In this document: positions 59,601-64,000 of the stretch, piece after piece | Layout: each line of letters begins with the position of its first letter | Numbering within the stretch: position 1 is the stretch's first letter | NCBI RefSeq assembly: GCF_901709675.1 | Contig: NC_051100.1 | Location: 2,854,001 to 2,918,000 of the forward strand | DNA from: Syngnathus acus | Lineage: Eukaryota > Chordata > Actinopteri > Syngnathiformes > Syngnathidae | Length of the DNA stretch: 64,000 bases | Direction: 5' to 3' | The notes under the pieces: model-generated | What the model saw: the letters and a program-made list of their open reading frames with translations, nothing else | Databases searched by the model: none | Told to the model about the DNA's origin: nothing | Program-made: the position numbers and the translations under genes

Positions 59601-62600
59601 GGAAGGCCTTTTCAAAGCGTTCATATCTGAAAAAGAATAGAAAAAAGACAAATGTAAAAATCTCAAATGTATCAATCAAAAAACGACGTATAAGTACATT
59701 GAAGGAGCTTTTGAAACATATAGAAAGCAGGCTAGCCAACAGCTAAACTTGCTTCCTGTAGTCAAGCGCCAACTATGAAACAAACCAAACAAGGGAAAAG
59801 ATGCTTGGTGGGTGTGTGTGTGTCCTCTTTCATTTGATGTCGACGGAGAGAGAAAGAATGTAGGTGGGCGATAAGCGAGGAGAAGGGAGCGATGCCAAAT
59901 AGCAAGGGGGGGGGGAGAGATGCTAGCAGCGGGCGTGAACAACGGCGTCCGTTTCAGTCAAACGCACGCCGACAGATGCTGGCATGAAAGGACGGCGCAA
60001 ACAGGTGCGCTGTGTTTGAAATGCGCATCGGCAGGAGGACGAGACGACTTGAAACGTGTCTGAAACGGGAGTCATTTTCTGACGGACCATTTTTTGGAAC
60101 GTACTTCTGGCGGGACTTTACAATCGCGCAGCCCCTACGAGTCATGTTGTTACTTGAAAGATGACTTACAATGTTCTTTTATGTCATAACTGCACAAAAC
60201 AAAGATTTAATGACAAACATTTTTAAATTGTTAGTTCTTAAATATTAATTGTATAACCATCGTTTTTTGTCAGTGAACCAACCCACAAAAATGTTTTTCT
60301 AAAAAATTAAAAGTCTCAAAATATTTCGAAATTATAAAAGAATCATTTTAAGAAATAAAACAGAAAAAAATATCGGTTAAAATTTTACAGTTTTATCACA
60401 CAAACGAATTGAAATAAATATATTTAAAATTCCATTCCAATTCTCTTCACTGTATATCCCAAACTATGGACAAGTTTTACCTGAGAAGGTGATGGAAGAA
60501 GCGTCTGGCGTATTTGTGGACTGACTCCTTGTAGTCTGCCGTGATGTCTTCGGGAAGAGGCGTGGGCGGGGCATAAAACGTCGCCAACGCGGCTTCTAGT
60601 TGCTCTGCAGAAAGACATCGCTGCACCATAAAGTACACCACAGTCCGATCCAGTCCATCAGATCTGTGAACGTCAATGTCTAAAATACACAAAAGCCAGC
60701 GTTGGGGCTCACCCTCAGTGCGAGCGTCCAGAGGCAGCCTCAGCAGGTGGTTGGCGATGGCGCTCAGGCCTCGCCAGCAATGGTGGGCCGCGCTGCTCCA
60801 GTCCATGGCCTCCAGGACGCCCACGGCCTCCTGCACCTGACCGGCGCGCAGACGCTGCTGCAGGACCTGCACTGGGCCCAGCCGGACCCCTGGCACACAG
60901 TTACATTAGCATTCATGTTATGCGAGTTGGATTTGACGAGTTGAACTACAGTCAAATATGTGAATTAAATATTTACAATAAAATGAACCTTAAGGAAAGT
61001 TAAAAAGGTGAACTTGACCTGCCTTATGCATTTACTATTTTTGAATAACTTTTGGCCAGAGGTGCTTGATTGTGCTTTTCTTTTTGTTGTGTGTGTGTGT
61101 GAGCAGATTAGAAGTCTATTGAATAATGAAACAATTAGCTCTGGTAACCTAGCCGCTAGCGCCAGCATGTGTGTGCGCGTGCATGTGTATGTATGAATAG
61201 CTTTGGCTGATGATGATCTATTTTGTCCTGATTAGATGTTTTTTAGGGGGTGCCCACATTCAAACTCATGCTGGAGCTAAAATGAAAGCAGGTTGGATGA
61301 GCCTTCCAATGTTCCTCTGCATTCGTTTGAGTGTCAAATTAATAGAGGAAAGCGTCTGTGCGATTATTTGTATGTGTGCGTGCGCGTGTGAGGCGGAGAC
61401 GAGGCAATTAAAATGACAAGCTAGCAATTAGCAAGCCTCAAATCCCCTACAGAGTGTGCTAATGTGTGTAAATACATCTGCTGTAGTGTAAATGTGTGTG
61501 TGTGTGTGTGTGTGTGTGTGTCTGTCTTAGGCAAGAAAACCAAGACAACACTAACTTGACGCCTAGCCTGGGTTGGGAAACTTGGAAAATCCACTTGGCT
61601 TGAAGCCTTAACACTAGCTTGAGCCCAAAATTGACATCCTAATATGGGCTTCAAACCCAGTTTGAAACCCTAATTCATATCTATAACCCAAATCTGAATT
61701 TGAAGCCTGAAGGGGCAGTTTAGAAGCATCTTAAAGATTTCTTCACCCTCGTTTGCGGATGGTGCTGACATCTCCACTGCCTTCTCCAGTTGTGGACAGA
61801 CGCCAAGGTGAGTGGGGGTCATTCAATAATGGCCCCGGGTGGGCATTGGAGGGAGACGAGGGCGCAATTTGATAAAGCAGTTTTCGGATCAATCGTTGGC
61901 GGTGGCTTTGTGCTCCCTCTGGGTTGTTGATAAAGTTTGCCAATCAAAAGGCGGTCACGACACACACGCGCAAAAGGTGTCACGCACGCTTTTTGATTCT
62001 TTAATTATGAATTGGTGAGGACCGTGTGGCTTTAGCGTGAGAGTAATTGTGCATGTAGGAGAGCGTGTGTTTGTGAGTGTGAGAGAGAATACAAAAGTGT
62101 GTGAGAGGGAGAGAGGAGGAAAGATGTATGTACGTTTGCATGCATGGAAAGGGGAGGGTGTCCTCTAACAATGGCGTCGCCTCCTCTGATCGCGTGCCAA
62201 CGTTTTGATGAAGGAAGCTAGCGCATGTCTTTTTCTCCATGATAATCCCCCCTACTGCCACCAAACACACACACGTACGTGCATGCGCACACTCTCACAG
62301 GCACACAAAGTCATTGATTTGTTTGTGCGCACTTCTCTGTGTCAACTCCTTTGACAAGGCTCCGCTACATGACGGAGTGAAGAAAGACTTGGCCCAGCTC
62401 CAAGTTGTGTGTGTGTGTGTGTGTTTTATACCATAAGAGGAAAGAAGCTCACTGGTGCAAACCCCCACAAACACATCAGCAAACGCCCACCCGCCCACCT
62501 AGCCAGCCGCCCTCTGCTTGCACAGAGATATCTCATCTGGGCGCACACGCGGGCCAAAAGTGGGTCTGCACTAGAAGCAGTGATGGAAGAACAGCAAGGA

Positions 62601-63293
62601 AAATACTGGCAATGGGAATTAGGTGAGGCTGAAGCTATCAAACAAGCTATTGGGATATAATTGTCTTGAATATGTTAGTGACATACCCAGTTGTAATCTC
62701 AAAGCTGCTAGCGGTCCCCCGTGGAACACCAGCATCATGGTATTCGCCTCATCGGTGCCTCCTTCAGGACCGGCGGCCCACAGCAGTCCCCGCAGAGCTC
62801 CGGGACAGCGCAGGTGTCGGGCTAGGCTCAGCGTGGCGGCGGGCTTCACCTCCTCGGCCATCAAGGCCACCTTGACGGGCGCCAGGCCCAGGTCAAAGAA
62901 CATTAACTCGCCGTGTTCGGGTGCCGCCGCCACCGCCAGGGCTCCGGCCGGATGCCAGGCCAAGAGGGTCGGCGGCGCGGGGCTGGAGGCCCGCAGGAAA
63001 GCCCCCCGACGCTGGTCGTACAGCACCAGAGAAGAGTCGCTGAGGCCGAGGAGGAGCGCGTTTTCGCTGGGGTGGTGGGAACAGGAGACGGCGGGGGAGG
63101 GCAACGGGATGCGGGCGGCGGACAGGCGGTGCAAGCGTCCTTTTGCGTAGTCGTACACGCAGGCTTTAGCCCACGACGACTCCCGAGACGCTTGGGGTCC
63201 TGCGGGCGCTTCCACGGTCAGCAGCTGGTACGGCTGAAGATGGCTGAAGGTGCAAAGCAGAAGGTCACCTTCTGTCTGCATTGAGCTCAGGAG
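52124..63293 (-). CDS. wdpcp: WD repeat-containing planar cell polarity effector (Fritz homologue), 3' exons
   Basis: Minus-strand join in transcript order 63293-62687, 60889-60713, 60604-60481, 59626-59563, 53790-53658 and (probable) 52210-52124; all junctions have AG/GT borders and matching phase. WDPCP is the vertebrate Fritz protein, part of the CPLANE complex with Inturned and Fuzzy. It acts at the basal body in ciliogenesis, intraflagellar transport-A recruitment, septin organisation and planar polarity. The first exon here encodes the end of the WD40 propeller (ENALLLGLSDSSLVLYDQRR, LAWHPAGALAV, HGELMFFDLGLAPV). The next ones encode the conserved helical region (LSAIANHLLRLPL, EEQLEAALATFYAP, KYARRFFHHLLRYERFEKAF, DLHYVAGDKGELVLAEVAKR). 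The N-terminal exons lie beyond 64,000. The protein C-terminus is not conserved and I could not fix the stop codon. Confidence 0.92.
52211..53657 (-). other. wdpcp: wdpcp intron before the probable last-seen exon
   Basis: It holds the 43-base G run and a GC-rich stretch at 52,440-52,790 and 52,980-53,260 that is open in several frames. The minus-strand frame ending ELYLEIHVDSVEKPV plus SSGVNPKNSC at about 52,420-52,560 looks coding-like but its phase does not fit. No exon is called. Confidence 0.45.
53598..53640. repeat. G43 homopolymer beside wdpcp splice donor
   Basis: Forty-three consecutive G on the + strand, so a C tract in the wdpcp pre-mRNA starting 17 bases into the intron. Length is likely to be polymorphic and error-prone in assembly. 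Confidence 0.95.
53658..53790 (-). CDS. wdpcp: wdpcp exon (KGELVLAEVAKRKA)
   Basis: The acceptor is GTACCTTCAAAG and the donor TTGAAG|GTGACT. It reads DLHYVAGDKGELVLAEVAKR and then KAHQVAEACDGQEIIAVINR KDVE, of which the first part matches the conserved D.HY.A.DKGELALAEVA block. Only 17 bases after the donor the intron runs into 43 consecutive C residues (sense strand). Confidence 0.93.
53791..59562 (-). other. wdpcp: 5.8-kb wdpcp intron with regulatory-looking DNA
   Basis: No exon is supported; WDPCP homology is contiguous across it. It holds a T/A-rich stretch at 54,180-54,300, a GA-rich/GC-rich stretch at 54,400-54,790, a G-run at 55,697-55,709, CA runs near 56,688 and 57,477-57,496, and the duplicated AT-rich element at 56,915-57,391. 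A CTCF-like CCCCCAGGTGGCC lies near 58,322. GATTAG and TTAATTA cores are common. Confidence 0.5.
56915..57391. promoter_or_regulatory. tandemly duplicated AT-rich element, candidate enhancer pair
   Basis: Copy 1 (from 56,915) and copy 2 (from 57,221) share GCATCAGATTGTGCTATC followed by CAGTTTTT(G/A)ATTTAATTAA, then AACGAGC, TTGCTTA, ATTATCAA or ATATCAAAG and a run of G or C. The offset is about 306 bp. Each copy has TTAATTAA-, CTAATTAG- or ATTATTAAAG-type homeodomain cores, and neither looks like a mobile element. Confidence 0.5.
59563..59626 (-). CDS. wdpcp: wdpcp exon (YERFEKAFLLAVDL)
   Basis: The acceptor is TCTTTTTCAG and the donor CATG|GTGAGC. It completes Arg then reads YERFEKAFLLAVDLQAKDLF plus M in 21 codons, ending in frame 0. 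It is a near-exact match to the conserved (R)Y.RFEKAFLLAVD block. Confidence 0.95.
59627..60480 (-). other. wdpcp: wdpcp intron
   Basis: It contains a short GT run (59,811-59,822), a G-run near 59,906-59,914 and an AT-rich 3' half. No exon or RNA is recognised. Confidence 0.6.
60481..60604 (-). CDS. wdpcp: wdpcp exon (LEA.LATFYAP block)
   Basis: It follows a 108-bp intron. The acceptor is CTTTCTGCAG and the donor CTCAG|GTAAAA. It reads EQLEAALATFYAPPTPLPED, then ITADYKESVHKYARRFFHHL. The small upstream intron is in frame and open, so a naive open frame runs through it; splice signals and family alignment show it is an intron. Confidence 0.94.
60713..60889 (-). CDS. wdpcp: wdpcp exon (helical region start)
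   Basis: The acceptor is CTGTGTGCCAG and the donor CTGAGG|GTGAGC. It reads VRLGPVQVLQQRLRAGQVQE, AVGVLEAMDWSSAAHHCWRG and LSAIANHLLRLPLDARTE. This corresponds to the conserved block with (M)NW...SAI.NHLLR of WDPCP. Confidence 0.94.
61493..61522. repeat. (GT)n microsatellite
   Basis: A perfect TG run of about 15 units inside a wdpcp intron. Confidence 0.95.
61555..61705 (+). repeat. diverged relative of the telomere-like satellite unit
   Basis: CCTAGCC, ACACTAGCTTGAGCC, AAACCCAGTTTGAAACCC and TAATTC are arranged as in the satellite's AAACCTAGTTTGAAACCCTA unit. The longest exact shared word is AGTTTGAAACCCTAATT (61,659-61,675). It is a single, non-tandem copy. Confidence 0.45.
62687..63293 (-). 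CDS. wdpcp: wdpcp WD40-region exon
   Basis: On the minus strand the acceptor is CCCCCCTCAG and the donor is ACTGG|GTATGT. It reads LLSSMQTEGDLLLCTFSHLQ and continues for 202 codons to LAALRLQL, leaving one G. The segment holds PYQLLTVEAP, ENALLLGLSDSSLVLYDQRR and HGELMFFDLGLAPVKVALMA, which align with the propeller end of WDPCP. It is very GC-rich with many Ala codons, unlike the AT-rich introns. One large exon covering this region is as expected. Confidence 0.95.
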
Positions 63294-64000
63294 CTGAGGG
63301 GGGAGAGGAGACAATGTTGGAGATTCGGATTTGGGGTTCTGACCAAAGTTAGCGTTTCACGTTAGGATTTCCACTAAAGGCAAATTCAATTTGGTTTCAT
63401 GTTGAGTCTTTGAAGCCAATGTTAGATTTTGGATTTGGGCGCCATCCACTCAGCAAAAACAGAACCCCGAAGCCTGGTTGGGCCAGAGCCAAGCGTCACA
63501 CTGGTAAACAGCAAACTGTCAATCAAGGACGCCAATGATAAGCTTTTCATTTTCAACTCAAGGTTAAACAAGCGCAGCTTCTCCCCGAGCGCCAGCGATA
63601 AACAAACATCTTCTTCAAACATCCTCGGCGGGGCGACCAACGACCACAAACAACGCGTCTCGCTCAATGCGATCCAATTGGAAAGGCTCGACGATTGAAA
63701 ACGAGGCATTTGGATCACAACCAACTGCCGGGTGAGCGGCTCAACAGTTGCGCAGTCACACGGCGGAGCTTCGCGGGGCGCATCTTGGTCTTTTCAGGGG
63801 CGGGGATTTAAGAATGAGGCCCGCGCTGAGCGTGGCGGCTTTGGCTAAAGCACCCCGTTTCATTTTGCCGTGTGGACAGAAAGACGGATCGCTTGGGTGC
63901 TAAAGCCGCCTGCCTGCATGGCGCCACAGTTTGTTTTCTTATGGCACCCATCGCCAAAAAGATACTTAGAGGGCTTGATTTTGACTGGTCTATGATATGA
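63294..64000 (-). other. wdpcp: wdpcp intron continuing past the window
   Basis: The preceding WDPCP exon (ending in a GYAQGRLE-like peptide in the family) is not found here. A 90-codon plus-strand frame (63,429-63,698) is open but has no recognisable family. GC-rich sequence at 63,770-63,850 contains GGGGCGGGG and GATTTAAG words. Confidence 0.45.

Larger units (their letters stand above)
60890..62686 (-). other. wdpcp: wdpcp intron with satellite-like fragment
   Basis: It holds a GT microsatellite at 61,493-61,522, CA/GT tracts at 62,264-62,280 and 62,405-62,424, and a diverged piece at about 61,555-61,705 whose AGTTTGAAACCCTAATT matches the satellite unit of the 41-47 kb array. No exon is supported: the flanking exons join in phase. 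Confidence 0.6.

Noticed and set aside
60605-60712. Continuous minus-strand frame through 60477-60896 suggesting one exon
   Set aside because: GAGG|GTGAGC and CTGCAG borders plus the family alignment (ARTEEQLEA) show the middle 108 bp is an intron that happens to be open.

Overview
This is vertebrate, almost certainly teleost, genomic DNA. The genes are split by GT/AG introns, there are many CA/GT microsatellites and hAT-type miniature elements typical of fish, and the gene order ehbp1 (+), otx1 (+), wdpcp (-) matches the conserved EHBP1-OTX1-WDPCP block of bony vertebrates. The species cannot be named from the sequence, nor can I tell otx1a from otx1b in the zebrafish sense.

Region 1 (1-27,020): the 3' part of ehbp1 on the + strand. 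Ten coding exons between 3950 and 26387 join in phase without a stop (421 residues plus stop). The last five encode the C-terminal bMERB Rab-binding domain, and the protein ends in the CaaX-type tetrapeptide CVLQ. The 10.7-kb intron 10,032-20,756 and others hold conserved-looking, homeodomain-site-rich noncoding DNA that may act on otx1. Region 2 (27,021-36,245): intergenic DNA with GGATTA/TAATCC sites, a probable otx1 promoter and 5' noncoding exon near 29.3-29.6 kb, then the complete otx1 coding sequence in three exons (341 residues; K50 homeodomain, WSP motif, His-rich tract, doubled OTX tail).

Region 3 (36.6-47.6 kb): a repeat-dense block between the convergent genes otx1 and wdpcp. It holds an AAGCCTTACTATACATGG minisatellite, a hAT-like element filled with 157- and 235-bp tandem units whose core is a long hairpin, a tRNA-derived SINE remnant, and a 7.4-kb composite structure. 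In the composite, two near-identical hAT miniature elements bracket a 6.3-kb telomere-like (CCCTAA-rich) satellite. The whole is flanked by one perfect 8-bp direct repeat, GTAGAAAT, and the satellite has a seven-member higher-order repeat of about 2.3 kb. This is the most unusual structure in the window.

Region 4 (47.6-64.0 kb): the 3' two thirds of wdpcp (Fritz homologue, CPLANE ciliogenesis/planar polarity effector) on the - strand, with five firm exons and one probable one, plus unassigned coding-like minus-strand pieces downstream. A near-consensus CTCF motif lies between the satellite block and wdpcp. A large wdpcp intron carries a tandemly duplicated AT-rich element that looks like a duplicated enhancer, and a 43-base G run lies just inside a wdpcp splice donor. 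The wdpcp 5' exons lie beyond the right edge.
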